Shown here: positions 11,705-20,567 of the stretch, in pieces
Position numbering within the stretch: the first letter of the stretch is position 1
Layout of the letters: each line of letters begins with the position of its first letter
Assembly (NCBI RefSeq): GCF_902859875.1
Contig: NZ_CADIKF010000035.1
Span: 17,997-81,996 of the forward strand
Reading direction: 5' to 3'
DNA from: Paraburkholderia solisilvae
GTDB lineage: Bacteria > Pseudomonadota > Gammaproteobacteria > Burkholderiales > Burkholderiaceae
DNA length: 64,000 bases
Made by a program: the position numbers and the translations under genes
The notes under the pieces: model-generated
Seen by the model: the letters and a program-made list of their open reading frames with translations, nothing else
Told to the model about the DNA's origin: nothing
Database searches by the model: none

Positions 11705-14700
11705 ATGAACTTTACCGATATCTTTATCAAGCGGCCGGTGCTCGCGGCCGTCGTGAGCCTGCTGATTCTCGTGCTCGGCGCGCGCGCGCTGATCGCGCTG
11801 AAGGTGCGCGAGTATCCAAAGACCGAAAACGCGGTCGTGACCGTGATGACCGCGTACTACGGCGCGAGCGCCGATACGATCGCGGGCTTCATCACGCAGC
11901 CGCTCGAAGCGGCGATCGCGCAGGCGCAGGGCATCGACTATATGTCGTCGACCAGCACGACCGGCGTGTCGACCATCACCGTCACGCTGCGCCTGAACTA
12001 CGACTCGAACCGCGCGCTGACCGAGATCAACACGCAGATCGCGTCGGTGCGCAACCAGCTGCCGCCGCAGGCGCAACAGCCGGTGCTGACCGTGCAGACC
12101 GGCGAGACGACCGACGCGATGTACATGGGCTTCTACAGCAATGTACTGCCGAGCAACAACGTGACGGACTACCTGTTGCGCGTGGTCAAGCCGAAGCTCG
12201 ATTCGATCGAAGGCGTGCAGACCGCCGAAGTGCTCGGCGGGCGGCAGTTCGCGTTGCGCGCGTGGCTCGATTCGGCGCGCCTCGCCGCGCATAACGTGAC
12301 CGCGCAGGATGTCTTCACCGCGCTCGGCAGCAACAACTATCTGGCCACACTCGGCACGACCAAAGGCCAGATGGTCAGCGTCGACCTGAACGCGGGCACC
12401 GACCTGCATACCGTCGACGACTTCAAGAAGCTCGTCGTCAAGCAGAAAGGCACCGCGATCGTGCGGCTCGAAGATGTCGCGAATGTCGTGCTCGGCGCGG
12501 ACAGCTACGACTTCAACGTCGCGTTTTCCGGCAAACGCTCGGTGTTTATCGGCATCAAGGTGGCGCCGGACGCGAATATTCTCGACGTCGCGAAGCGTGT
12601 GCGCACCGCGTTTCCCGGCCTGCAATCGCAGTTCCCGACCGGCATGACCGGCGACATCGTCTACGACGCGACCGACTTCGTGAACACGTCGATCGAGGAA
12701 GTGATCAAGACACTCGTCGAAGCGCTGCTGATTGTGACCGTCGTGATCTTCCTGTTTATCGGCAGCCTGCGCGCGGTGATCATTCCGGTGGTCGCGATGC
12801 CGCTGTCGCTGATCGGCACGTTCTTCGTGATGCAGGCGCTCGGCTACTCGATCAACCTGTTGACGCTGCTCGCGCTGGTGCTCGCCATCGGCCTCGTGGT
12901 GGACGACGCGATTATCGTCGTCGAAAACGTCGACCGCCATATGAAGGAAGAAGGCCGGCCGCCGTTCGAAGCCGCGCTGATCGCCGCGCGCGAACTCGGC
13001 GGGCCGATTCTCGCGATGACCGTCGTGCTGATCGCCGTGTATGCGCCGATCGGCTTCCAGGGCGGCCTGACCGGCGCGCTCTTCACCGAGTTCGCGTTCA
13101 CGCTGGCGGGCGCGGTGACGGTGTCCGGCATCATCGCGCTGAGCCTGTCGCCGATGATGTGCTCGCGCTTCTTCACCGCCGAACAGGAGTCGAACCGCTT
13201 CGTGCGTTTCGTCGACCGCCAGTTCGACCGCGTGCACCGCGGCTACGCGCGCATCCTGCATTCGACGCTCGACACATGGCCGGTGTTTATCGTGATGGGC
13301 GCGCTGCTGCTCGCCGGCACCGTGTATCTGTTTATGACGTCGCAATCGGAACTCGCGCCGCAGGAAGACCAGGGCATCGTGCTGTCGCAGATCCAGGGGC
13401 CGCCGAACGCAACGATCCAGCAGATGCAGACGTATGCGGACCAGGTGTTCGACATCTCGAAGCAGTTGCCCGAGTACTCGCAGATGTTCCAGCTGACCGG
13501 CGCGCCGACCTTGAATCAGGGCATCGGCGGCGTGCTCTTCAAGACCTGGGACAAGCGCAAGAAAGGCGCGACGCAATTGCAGCAGGAACTGCAGCAGAAG
13601 TGGAACGGCATCGCCGGCGCGCGCGTCGCCGCGTTCCAGTTTCCGCCGTTGCCGGGCGCGCAGGGGCTGCCGGTGCAGTTCGTGATCACCACCACCGAGC
13701 CGTTCGAAAACCTGAACGAAGTCGCGCAGACGGTGCTCGCGAAGGCCTACCAGAGCGGCATGTTCTTCTATGTCGACAGCGACCTGAAGCTCGACAAGCC
13801 CGAAGGCGTGCTGCTCGTCGACCGCGACAAGGTCGCCTCGCTCGGCATGACGCAAGCCGACGTCGGCGCGGCGCTCGGTGCGGCGCTGGGCGGCAATTAC
13901 GTGAACTACTTCTCGATCGCGGGCCGCTCGTACAAGGTGATTCCGCAAGTGCTGCAAACGGACCGGCTCAATCCGTCGCAGGTGCTCGACTACTATCTGC
14001 GCACACCGGACGGCAGCGTGATTCCGGCCTCGACCGTCACGCATCTGAAGCAGCAGGTCGTGCCGGAGTCGATCAACCACTTCCAGCAGCTGAACTCGGC
14101 GACCATCTCCGGCGTGGTCGTGCCGGGCGTGTCGCAAGGCGAGGTGCTCGACTTCCTGCGCAAGGCGACCGCGCAAGCCGCGCCATCCGGCTATTCGGCC
14201 GACTACTCGGGACTGTCGCGGCAGTTCGTGCAGGAGTCCGGCGGCTTCGTCGTCACGCTGCTGTTCGCGACCATCATCGTGTTTCTCGCGCTCGCCGCGC
14301 AGTTCGAAAGCTTCCGCGATCCGATCGTCATTCTCGTGTCGGTGCCGATGGCGCTGTTCGGCGCGCTGATCTTTATCAACCTCGGGCTGTCGACGCTCAA
14401 CATCTACACGCAGGTCGGGCTCGTCACGCTGATGGGGCTGGTCAGCAAGCACGGCATTCTGATCGTGCAGTTCGCGAACCAGTTGCAGCGCGCGGGGAAA
14501 TCGAAACGCGAGGCGCTCGAGGAAGCGGCCGCGGTGCGCCTGCGGCCGATTTTGATGACCACTGCCGCGATGGTGTTCGGCGTGCTGCCGCTCGTGATCG
14601 CATCCGGTGCGGGCGCGGCCGGCCGCAACGCGATGGGCCTCGTGATCTGTACCGGGCTGTCGATCGGCACGCTGTTTACGCTGTTCGTGGTGCCGGCGAT

Positions 14701-14758
14701 GTATATGTTCATCGGCGCGGATCACCATCGGGACCGTCAGGCACCCGGGGTGGCGTGA
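11705..14758 (+). CDS. RND multidrug efflux permease, 1017 aa
   Basis: This is the inner-membrane proton/drug antiporter (HAE-1-type RND). It starts MNFTDIFIKRPVLA, the family N-terminus. The proton-relay Asp pair is in GLVVDDAIIVVENVDRHM of the fourth helix. The matching Lys is in LMGLVSKHGILIVQFANQL of the tenth helix. Two large periplasmic loops and twelve helices fit the length, slightly shorter than AcrB (1049), with a clipped C-terminus. It belongs with the two upstream genes as a complete tripartite pump. Multidrug export is inferred from the family. Confidence 0.95.
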   Translation: MNFTDIFIKRPVLAAVVSLLILVLGARALIALKVREYPKTENAVVTVMTAYYGASADTIAGFITQPLEAAIAQAQGIDYMSSTSTTGVSTITVTLRLNYDSNRALTEINTQIASVRNQLPPQAQQPVLTVQTGETTDAMYMGFYSNVLPSNNVTDYLLRVVKPKLDSIEGVQTAEVLGGRQFALRAWLDSARLAAHNVTAQDVFTALGSNNYLATLGTTKGQMVSVDLNAGTDLHTVDDFKKLVVKQKGTAIVRLEDVANVVLGADSYDFNVAFSGKRSVFIGIKVAPDANILDVAKRVRTAFPGLQSQFPTGMTGDIVYDATDFVNTSIEEVIKTLVEALLIVTVVIFLFIGSLRAVIIPVVAMPLSLIGTFFVMQALGYSINLLTLLALVLAIGLVVDDAIIVVENVDRHMKEEGRPPFEAALIAARELGGPILAMTVVLIAVYAPIGFQGGLTGALFTEFAFTLAGAVTVSGIIALSLSPMMCSRFFTAEQESNRFVRFVDRQFDRVHRGYARILHSTLDTWPVFIVMGALLLAGTVYLFMTSQSELAPQEDQGIVLSQIQGPPNATIQQMQTYADQVFDISKQLPEYSQMFQLTGAPTLNQGIGGVLFKTWDKRKKGATQLQQELQQKWNGIAGARVAAFQFPPLPGAQGLPVQFVITTTEPFENLNEVAQTVLAKAYQSGMFFYVDSDLKLDKPEGVLLVDRDKVASLGMTQADVGAALGAALGGNYVNYFSIAGRSYKVIPQVLQTDRLNPSQVLDYYLRTPDGSVIPASTVTHLKQQVVPESINHFQQLNSATISGVVVPGVSQGEVLDFLRKATAQAAPSGYSADYSGLSRQFVQESGGFVVTLLFATIIVFLALAAQFESFRDPIVILVSVPMALFGALIFINLGLSTLNIYTQVGLVTLMGLVSKHGILIVQFANQLQRAGKSKREALEEAAAVRLRPILMTTAAMVFGVLPLVIASGAGAAGRNAMGLVICTGLSIGTLFTLFVVPAMYMFIGADHHRDRQAPGVA

Positions 14759-14812
14759 TCGTTGTGTGATCGTTGTATGAGGGCCGCGTGCGGGTGTGCC
14801 TGCGAATCGCAC

Positions 14813-14837
14813 GGGCGGGCTAACGGCGTGCCCGCCC
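14813..14837. terminator. bidirectional hairpin between convergent genes
   Basis: An 8-bp perfect stem, GGGCGGGC/GCCCGCCC, with a 9-base loop lies between the efflux operon (plus) and the methyltransferase (minus). There is no U-tract, so it may be a weak or Rho-assisted terminator. Confidence 0.5.
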
Positions 14838-14847
14838 TCACGCGGAA

Positions 14848-15519
14848 TCAGTACGCCGCGGACGAATACGCGAGCCGCGGCGGCGGATACTCGACGCCCG
14901 TCTGCGGCGCATTGCGGAAATGCAGCAGATGCCAATAGCGGAACGCGTTGACGCGCTCCAGGCGGATCAGCTGGAAGTCGGCGAAGTTCAGCACGCGCTC
15001 GAGCGGAAAATCCGACTTGAAGCCGATCACCGATTCGAGTCCCGCGAGCAGCCGCTCGAACGCGCCGACCAGCCGGTTTTGCGAAGCAAAGTGATTGACG
15101 ACGATCACCTCGCCGCGCACCTTGCATACGCGCGAGATTTCTCTTAAGAACGCGGCCGGATCGGGCACGACCGACGCGACATACATCGCGACGACAAAAT
15201 CGAAGCGGTTGTCTTCGAACTGAAGCTTCGTCGCATCCATGTTCATGATGCGAATGTCGGTCTTGAGATCGTCCGACGCCACGCGGCGCCGCGCGCGCTC
15301 GAGCATCTTTTCCGAAATGTCGATGCCGGTGATGTGCAGATCCTGCCGGTAAAGCGGCAGCGAAAGCCCGGTGCCGAGTCCGACTTCGAGCACCTGCGCG
15401 CCGTGTTCGGCCCGGTCGTTGATGCGCCCGGCACTCTTCTCCCGGCCATGCTGGAAGGCACGGCCGAACAGGTGATCGTAGAAACCCGCGGCGAAATCGT
15501 AGATCTGTTCAACTTTCAT
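14848..15519 (-). CDS. class I SAM methyltransferase, PmtA-like, 223 aa
   Basis: This is a class I SAM-dependent methyltransferase. Motif I is QVLEVGLGTGLSLPLY (about residues 42-57). The next acidic strand end is ITGIDISEKMLERAR, and the post-motifs are IMNMDATKLQF and FDFVVAMYVASVVPDP. The overall pattern, starting VEQIYDFAAGFYDHLFG, resembles bacterial phosphatidylethanolamine N-methyltransferases (PmtA) and UbiE-type enzymes. Phospholipid methylation is the likelier role, but substrate is not proven. I place the start at the ATG with GAGGACGT just before it, rather than 19 codons further upstream. It stands alone, convergent with the efflux operon. Confidence 0.8.
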   Translation of the reverse strand: MKVEQIYDFAAGFYDHLFGRAFQHGREKSAGRINDRAEHGAQVLEVGLGTGLSLPLYRQDLHITGIDISEKMLERARRRVASDDLKTDIRIMNMDATKLQFEDNRFDFVVAMYVASVVPDPAAFLREISRVCKVRGEVIVVNHFASQNRLVGAFERLLAGLESVIGFKSDFPLERVLNFADFQLIRLERVNAFRYWHLLHFRNAPQTGVEYPPPRLAYSSAAY

Positions 15520-16013
15520 CACGTCCTCGTTGGATTGAACCTGCTTGCGTTTCACGAGACTTCCCAGCCGCGGCATCCCTCCCGGATCGTTTCTGTCGTG
15601 TTGTGGTCCCGGCCGGGTGACAGGCGGTCCGTTCGGGCGCGAGGATTCGAATCCGGATTTTGCGACCGATCAAGACGACCCTGATACAACGGCCGGGCCT
15701 GTGAACTATTCCAGAATGGGGGCACCAGTAAGTGACACGACAAGATTGCGGTGCGGCTGAACACGACGTCGCTTCGCTTGCGATCCGAACGCCGGTGCGC
15801 CCGAACAGCGGGTCAGCCGTCGCGACGTAAGCGAAAGCGAATCAGACGCAACGTGTAAGGACGCGCGGTTCACCGGGCGGCCCGCGGCATCACGCACGGC
15901 GAGCGCGCCGCGATGTGCGACGCGCTCCGGTTGGAGCCTTGCGAAGAAAAGAAGAATCGAGGACGCTGCGCAGCCTGCGCGCAAGGCGCAGGCTCAACAC
16001 GCCGACGCGCGGT
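15520..16013. other. intergenic, nothing recognised
   Basis: About 490 bases lie between two minus-strand genes. A palindrome GGATTCGAATCC at about 15643-15654 resembles a tRNA T-loop, but no cloverleaf forms around it. No credible small gene, promoter or terminator was seen. Confidence 0.5.
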
Positions 16014-17603
16014 TCAGGCGCCCGGCAATACGCCGAGCGTGTCGATCTGCGCACGCAGCGCGGCGACGACAGGCGACCAGTCGCCCCGTGTGGTTTGCCG
16101 GAACAGCCGCGCGTTCGGATACCACGGGCTGTCGCTGCGATCGAGCTGCCATCTCCAGTCCGCCATATACGGCAAGGCAATCCAGACGGGCTTGCCGAGC
16201 GCGCCCGCCAGATGCGCGACAGCGGTATCGACGCTGATCACGAGGTCGACGCGTGCGAGCAGTGCCGCGGTATCGGCAAATGTCGCGAGGCGCGCGGACA
16301 CATCGCGAAGTTGTCCGCGCTGTTCAAGCTGGGCGAGGTACGCGCGATCGCTGTCGCGCAGGTCCTTCTGCAGCGAAAAGAAGTCGGCGCGCGCATCGAA
16401 CAGCGGCGCCAGTTGCTCGAGCGATATCGACCGGTTCGGGCCGTTCGGCACCATCATGCTGCCCGACCACGCGATGCCGATACGCGGCCGATCGCTCGCA
16501 CGGGCAAACAGATCGTCCCATTGAGCCGCCCGCGCGTCGGGCGCGTGCACATAAGCACCGGACGGTGCGAGGTCGGACTCGCGAAACAGCTTCAGCGCAA
16601 GCGGCAGGCTCAGCGCGGGAATGTGATAGTCGAACGGCGGCACGGGCGCCGACTCGCCGATCACGTCGAGGGTATCGGCCGCGCCGCGCGCATGCGCGAA
16701 GAGCGGCAGCAACGCATCCTGGACGCGCAGCACCACGCGCGCGCCCGCTGCGCTCAACCGGTCGACGAAGCGCACGAACTGCAGCGTGTCGCCGAAGCCC
16801 TGCTCATGATGCACAAACACCGTCTTGCCTTCGATCGGCTGCGCGCCGGTCCATAACGTATCGGCCGGAAAGCCGTGACTCATCGTGCCGTCGCGCCAGC
16901 GCCATTCGTATTCGCGCCAGCCATGTTCGAATTCGCCGAGCAGCAGATTCGTCTGCGCCCGATTGGTGCGTGCGCCCGCATCGTTCGGGTCGATCGACAG
17001 CGCCTTTTTGAACTGCTGCAACGCGTCGTCGAAACGCCGCACATCGCGCAACGCGACGCCGAGATTCACATACGCGCGCACGAAGCGCGGCTTGAGCGCG
17101 ATCGCCTGCCGGTACGCGGCGAGTTCGTCGTCGTAGCGATCCATCTTGCCGAGCAGCGTGCCGCGGTTGTAATGCGCTTCGGCCGATTGCGGCTGCGCCC
17201 GGCACAGCCGCTCGAGCATCTCGAGCGCGCGCTGCGGTTCGCCCAGCTGGATCAGCGACATCGCGGCGCCGTTCAGCGACGCCGCGTGGTTCGGCTGCTG
17301 CGCGAGGCAACGCTCGAACAGCGCGACCGCGTCTTCGTGACGTTGCGCAAGCTGACACACCTGCGCGGCGAATTCCAGTTCGTTCACCGGCAGCGGCATG
17401 TGCGCGGCGGCGTGAATCAGGTGCTCGGCCGCGCGTGCATGATCGCCCTGTTTCGCCGCGATATAGCCGAGGCCCGCATGCGCTTCACCATGGTCCGGCG
17501 TGCTCGCCAGCACGCCGTGCAGAAGCCGTGCGGCCTCGTCGAGTTGCCCGGCGGCAAAGTGCTTTTGCGCCTCGGTGAGCGCGTATTCGATATCTTGACT
17601 CAT
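16014..17603 (-). CDS. TPR protein with glycosyltransferase-like C-terminal domain, 529 aa
   Basis: Residues 1 to about 215 are tetratricopeptide repeats (for example EAHYNRGTLLGKMDRYDDEL and RAYVNLGVALRDVRRFDDAL). The rest is a Rossmann-like domain of the GT9/GT41-like type found fused to TPRs in bacteria. Its blocks are FVHHEQGFGDTLQFVRF near residue 255, RPRIGIAWSGSMMVPNGPNR near 375 and DLVISVDTAVAHLAGALGKP near 460. The SVDTAVAHLAGALG block is the nucleotide-sugar-side signature of heptosyltransferase-like folds. No signal peptide is seen. A protein or flagellin glycosylation role is possible, but no acceptor gene lies nearby. Confidence 0.85.
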   Translation of the reverse strand: MSQDIEYALTEAQKHFAAGQLDEAARLLHGVLASTPDHGEAHAGLGYIAAKQGDHARAAEHLIHAAAHMPLPVNELEFAAQVCQLAQRHEDAVALFERCLAQQPNHAASLNGAAMSLIQLGEPQRALEMLERLCRAQPQSAEAHYNRGTLLGKMDRYDDELAAYRQAIALKPRFVRAYVNLGVALRDVRRFDDALQQFKKALSIDPNDAGARTNRAQTNLLLGEFEHGWREYEWRWRDGTMSHGFPADTLWTGAQPIEGKTVFVHHEQGFGDTLQFVRFVDRLSAAGARVVLRVQDALLPLFAHARGAADTLDVIGESAPVPPFDYHIPALSLPLALKLFRESDLAPSGAYVHAPDARAAQWDDLFARASDRPRIGIAWSGSMMVPNGPNRSISLEQLAPLFDARADFFSLQKDLRDSDRAYLAQLEQRGQLRDVSARLATFADTAALLARVDLVISVDTAVAHLAGALGKPVWIALPYMADWRWQLDRSDSPWYPNARLFRQTTRGDWSPVVAALRAQIDTLGVLPGA

Positions 17604-17677
17604 GCAGAACCATCGTATGGCGGCCGAACGGCCGTGGCGGGACCGCCAGTTTAATCATGAAATGCACCGGCTTTGTG

Positions 17678-18553
17678 CTATTGACGCACGAGCCGCACGC
17701 GCGCGAGGCCTTCGAGCGAATACACGGCAAGCGCGGCCCAGATCGCGCCATAGCCGACCAGCTGCACGCCGCTGAACGGCTCCCGGTAAATCAGCACGCC
17801 GATCAGCAATTGCAATGAAGGCGTCACATATTGCAGCAGGCCGAGCATCGACAGCGGAATGCGGCGCGCGCCGGCTGCGAACAGCAGCAACGGAACCGCG
17901 GTAATCGGCCCGGCCAGCGCGAGCAGCACCCGGGTTGCGGGCGGCGCGGCGCTAAAACCGCTGTCGCCGTGCCACGACAGCGCGGCCAGATACAGCGCGG
18001 CGAGCGGCAGCAGCAGGATCGTTTCGAGCGTGAGTCCTTCGAGTGCACCGAGCGTCGCGGTCTTGCGCAGCAGTCCGTAGCCGCCGAAGGTCAGCGCCAG
18101 CGCGATGCTGACCCACGGCGGCCGGCCGTTTTGCCAGGTGAGCCACAGCACGCCGGCCGCGGCGATCGCCACCGCGAGCCATTGCACCGGGCGCAGCCGC
18201 TCGCCGAGGAATGCGAGGCCGAACAGCACGCTGATCAGCGGCGTGACGAAGTAGCCGAGGCTCGCTTCGACAATATGGCCCGCGTTGACCGCCCAGATAT
18301 AAATTCCCCAATTCGCGGACAATAGCGCCGCGCTCGCCGCAAAGCGCGCGAGCAGACGCCGGTCGCGCAGCACCGGCCCGAGCCAGCGCCACTGCAGGCG
18401 CGCGGTGAGCACGATAAACAGGAACAGCATCGACCAGATCATGCGGTGCGCGAGAATCTCGAGCGGCGCGATCTGATGCAGCGATTTGAAGTAAACCGGG
18501 AAGAGCCCCCAGATCGTGAAGGCCAGAAACGCGTAGACGACGCCGTAGTTCAT
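17678..18553 (-). CDS. rarD: RarD, EamA/DMT-family permease, 291 aa
   Basis: This is a ten-helix inner-membrane transporter of the drug/metabolite superfamily, RarD subfamily. The first helix, NYGVVYAFLAFTIWGLFPVY, is followed by FKSLHQIAPLEILAHRMIWS, which is typical of RarD. The second half has LSMLGLLQYVTPSLQLLIGV and YREPFSG, also typical. The start is set at MNYGVV, because upstream codons read from non-hydrophobic sequence unlike the family. The substrate is unknown; chloramphenicol-related phenotypes have been linked to RarD elsewhere. Confidence 0.88.
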   Translation of the reverse strand: MNYGVVYAFLAFTIWGLFPVYFKSLHQIAPLEILAHRMIWSMLFLFIVLTARLQWRWLGPVLRDRRLLARFAASAALLSANWGIYIWAVNAGHIVEASLGYFVTPLISVLFGLAFLGERLRPVQWLAVAIAAAGVLWLTWQNGRPPWVSIALALTFGGYGLLRKTATLGALEGLTLETILLLPLAALYLAALSWHGDSGFSAAPPATRVLLALAGPITAVPLLLFAAGARRIPLSMLGLLQYVTPSLQLLIGVLIYREPFSGVQLVGYGAIWAALAVYSLEGLARVRLVRQ

Positions 18554-18732
18554 TATGGTGAGCGGGACCGGAAACTTCGCGTGGCCATGCGGCAGGCAGC
18601 GGCAGGTCGCGTAAGCATGCAACAAGATGAGGGGAAATATATTGTAAGCTTCAGGTCACACAATCCATAACGCAAGATCGCCGCTTTTGCGGCAAGCAGG
18701 GCTTTTCGGTGCACCCACCCGTCAATTTCCAC

Positions 18733-18762
18733 AAAAAAATGGCTGATCCGGTGCAATCAGCC
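18733..18762 (-). terminator. orphan Rho-independent terminator on the minus strand
   Basis: Stem GGCTGAT/ATCAGCC (18741-18747 with 18756-18762) has an 8-base loop and is followed on the minus strand by seven T residues (18739-18733). It lies upstream of rarD and between divergent genes, so no annotated gene ends there. It could be a leader attenuator or the end of an unannotated transcript. Confidence 0.6.
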
Positions 18763-18805
18763 AATCTTAAGGGCGGTCCGCCGTCCGACCCAACGTCCTT
18801 CCCCG

Positions 18806-19594
18806 ATGTCTTTTCCTCATATTGAACCGCTGTATTCCTTCTCAGGTCTGTTCGTCGGTTTCCTGGTCGGTTTGACCGGCGTCGGCGGCGGCTCGCTGAT
18901 GACGCCGATTCTCGTGCTGCTGTTCGGCATTCACCCGGCCACCGCGGTCGGCACCGATCTGCTGTATGCGTCGGTGACGAAAGCGACCGGCACGCTGGTG
19001 CATGGCGTGAAGGGTTCGGTCGACTGGCTCGTCACGCTGCGTCTGGCGGCGGGCAGCGTGCCGGCCGCGACGATCACGCTGATCCTGCTGCATCGCTACG
19101 GCATGGATTCGCCGCGCGGCAGTGCGCTGATTCAGTTCGTGCTCGGCGCGGCACTGCTGATCACCGCGATTGCGCTGGTATTCCGGCCGCAACTGGCGGC
19201 GTTCGCCGCGCGCAACCGGCCGGCGCCCGCGCACGGCAACACGCTCGCGCTCACGATCCTGACCGGCGCCGTGCTCGGCGCGCTCGTCACGCTGACCTCG
19301 GTCGGTGCGGGTGCGATCGGTGTGACGGTGCTGCTGCTGTTGTACCCGGCGCTGCCGGTTTCGCGCATCGTCGGTTCCGATATCGCGCATGCGGTGCCGC
19401 TCACGTTGCTCGCGGGCGCGGGCCACTGGCTGCTCGGGTCGATCGACTGGTCGCTGCTGCTGTCGCTGCTGGTGGGATCGCTGCCCGGCATCGTCGCGGG
19501 CAGTCTGCTGTCGGCGAAAGCACCGGAGAAGGTGTTGCGCCATGTGCTCGCCGCGACGCTGACCGTCGTCGGCGTGAGACTGGTGATGGCCTGA
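18806..19594 (+). CDS. TauE/SafE (TSUP) family permease, 262 aa
   Basis: This is an inner-membrane permease of the sulfite-exporter TauE/SafE family, with about eight helices in two halves. The diagnostic block after helix 1 is GLTGVGGGSLMTPILVLLFG with HPATAVGTDLLYASVTKATG. The second half repeats it as TSVGAGAIGVTVLLLLYPAL and SRIVGSDIAHAVPLTLLAG. Export of sulfur oxyanions or organosulfonates is the family role, and the substrate here is not determinable. The ribosome binding site is weak. No neighbour of the sulfur pathway is visible. Confidence 0.9.
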   Translation: MSFPHIEPLYSFSGLFVGFLVGLTGVGGGSLMTPILVLLFGIHPATAVGTDLLYASVTKATGTLVHGVKGSVDWLVTLRLAAGSVPAATITLILLHRYGMDSPRGSALIQFVLGAALLITAIALVFRPQLAAFAARNRPAPAHGNTLALTILTGAVLGALVTLTSVGAGAIGVTVLLLLYPALPVSRIVGSDIAHAVPLTLLAGAGHWLLGSIDWSLLLSLLVGSLPGIVAGSLLSAKAPEKVLRHVLAATLTVVGVRLVMA

Positions 19595-20002
19595 ACGGGA
19601 CGTGAGGGTGTGGTTGTGGCGCGCGGCGTGCGGGATGAGCGGCGCGACGCCATCCACCGGGCGACAAAGGCCGTGAAATCGCCGCGCGCTGCGGGATGAA
19701 CGTCGGGATGTTGCCTGCCGGCCGTCAAGCGTCGTCAATTCGCCGGGCTATGCGGCATGAAGCCGCAACCGTTGTACGCCAGACGACGAACGAACGCCAT
19801 AAGCCTGGACGCCGCGAACGCATGACAATGCGCGACGCGAACCGTGTGGTGCGATACGGTATGAACGCCGCGATCACTGCACGCAACGCGACGAAGGCCG
19901 TCAGCTGTTGTTAGCCGTTAGCCACGACGACACTGCGGCATGCCCACGCGCGAAACACGCCGCACAGTGTGCCGCAGCCCGCCATCGAACGAACGCTGAC
20001 TT
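19595..20002. other. intergenic, nothing recognised
   Basis: About 400 bases lie between convergent genes. The sequence repeats short phrases (for example CGACRAAGGCCGT near 19664 and 19890) but holds no supportable gene, RNA or terminator. Confidence 0.45.
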
Positions 20003-20254
20003 CTACTTGAAGAAGCGGCAGTTCAGATCCGTTTCGAATTCGCGAACCCACCGGCCGGCGCTGTCCTCGTGATACGACTGCGCCCAGCCGCCGCGGCGTA
20101 CTGTCACGAGCCTCGCCTGCGCGTTGTCGTGCGAATCGATCGTTGCGGTCACATCGAAATGCGCGGGCGCGAAGCCATGCCGCGCGCACACCAGTTCGAA
20201 AGCTGCCCGTTCGCCGATCGGCAAGTCGGTGTATCTCAAGAGTATCGTGTCCAT
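20003..20254 (-). CDS. small unknown protein, 83 aa
   Basis: A small soluble protein with no recognised domain and no signal peptide. It begins MDTILLRYTDLPIGERAAFE, includes FDVTATIDSHDNAQARLVTV and ends CRFFK. Mixed charged and hydrophobic composition and a GGAG about 9 bases before the ATG support it as a real gene. It stands alone between the TSUP permease and a 13-bp repeat array. Nothing about its role can be said. Confidence 0.6.
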   Translation of the reverse strand: MDTILLRYTDLPIGERAAFELVCARHGFAPAHFDVTATIDSHDNAQARLVTVRRGGWAQSYHEDSAGRWVREFETDLNCRFFK

Positions 20255-20416
20255 CGTGCTCGACTCCGATTCCGATACCTCACACTACGACACCACGTAG
20301 GTAAATTATGTGTCATGGCGCACGAGCCACCTATATATCCGAAGCGGCCCTGCCGTGCGCAATGCGCGGCAGCGCACGAAGCATCGCGTGCGAGCGCGTG
20401 AATCGATGCGCAATGA

Positions 20417-20559
20417 ATCGACGCCTGGGATCGATGCCTGGGATCGACGCCTGGGATCGACGCCTGAAATCGGCGCCTGCAGTCAACGCTTCGAATCTGC
20501 GCTTCGGATCAATGCTTCGAATCAACGCCCGGAATCAACGCTTCGGATCGACGTCCGCG
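20417..20559. repeat. 13-bp degenerate tandem array, ~11 copies
   Basis: Eleven 13-bp units of the form ATCRAYGCYTSGR run from 20417 to 20559 and reach the stop codon of the oligomer hydrolase (20568). The rest of the 20255-20567 gap holds only the 5' region of the 83-aa gene. Confidence 0.85.
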
Positions 20560-20567
20560 ATCGGCAT

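Noticed and set aside
11681..15127. Very long open frame (over 1,100 codons) antisense to the efflux permease
   Set aside because: It is the mirror of a GC-rich gene: Arg/His/Ala-rich, no domain, no ribosome binding site, and it overlaps the well-supported RND permease.
15641..15660. tRNA T-loop-like GGATTCGAATCC
   Set aside because: It is a self-complementary palindrome; no acceptor, D- or anticodon arm can be folded around it.
19696..19914. 72-codon plus-strand frame after the TauE/SafE gene
   Set aside because: No ribosome binding site, Arg/Thr-rich composition typical of random GC-rich sequence, and no family resemblance.
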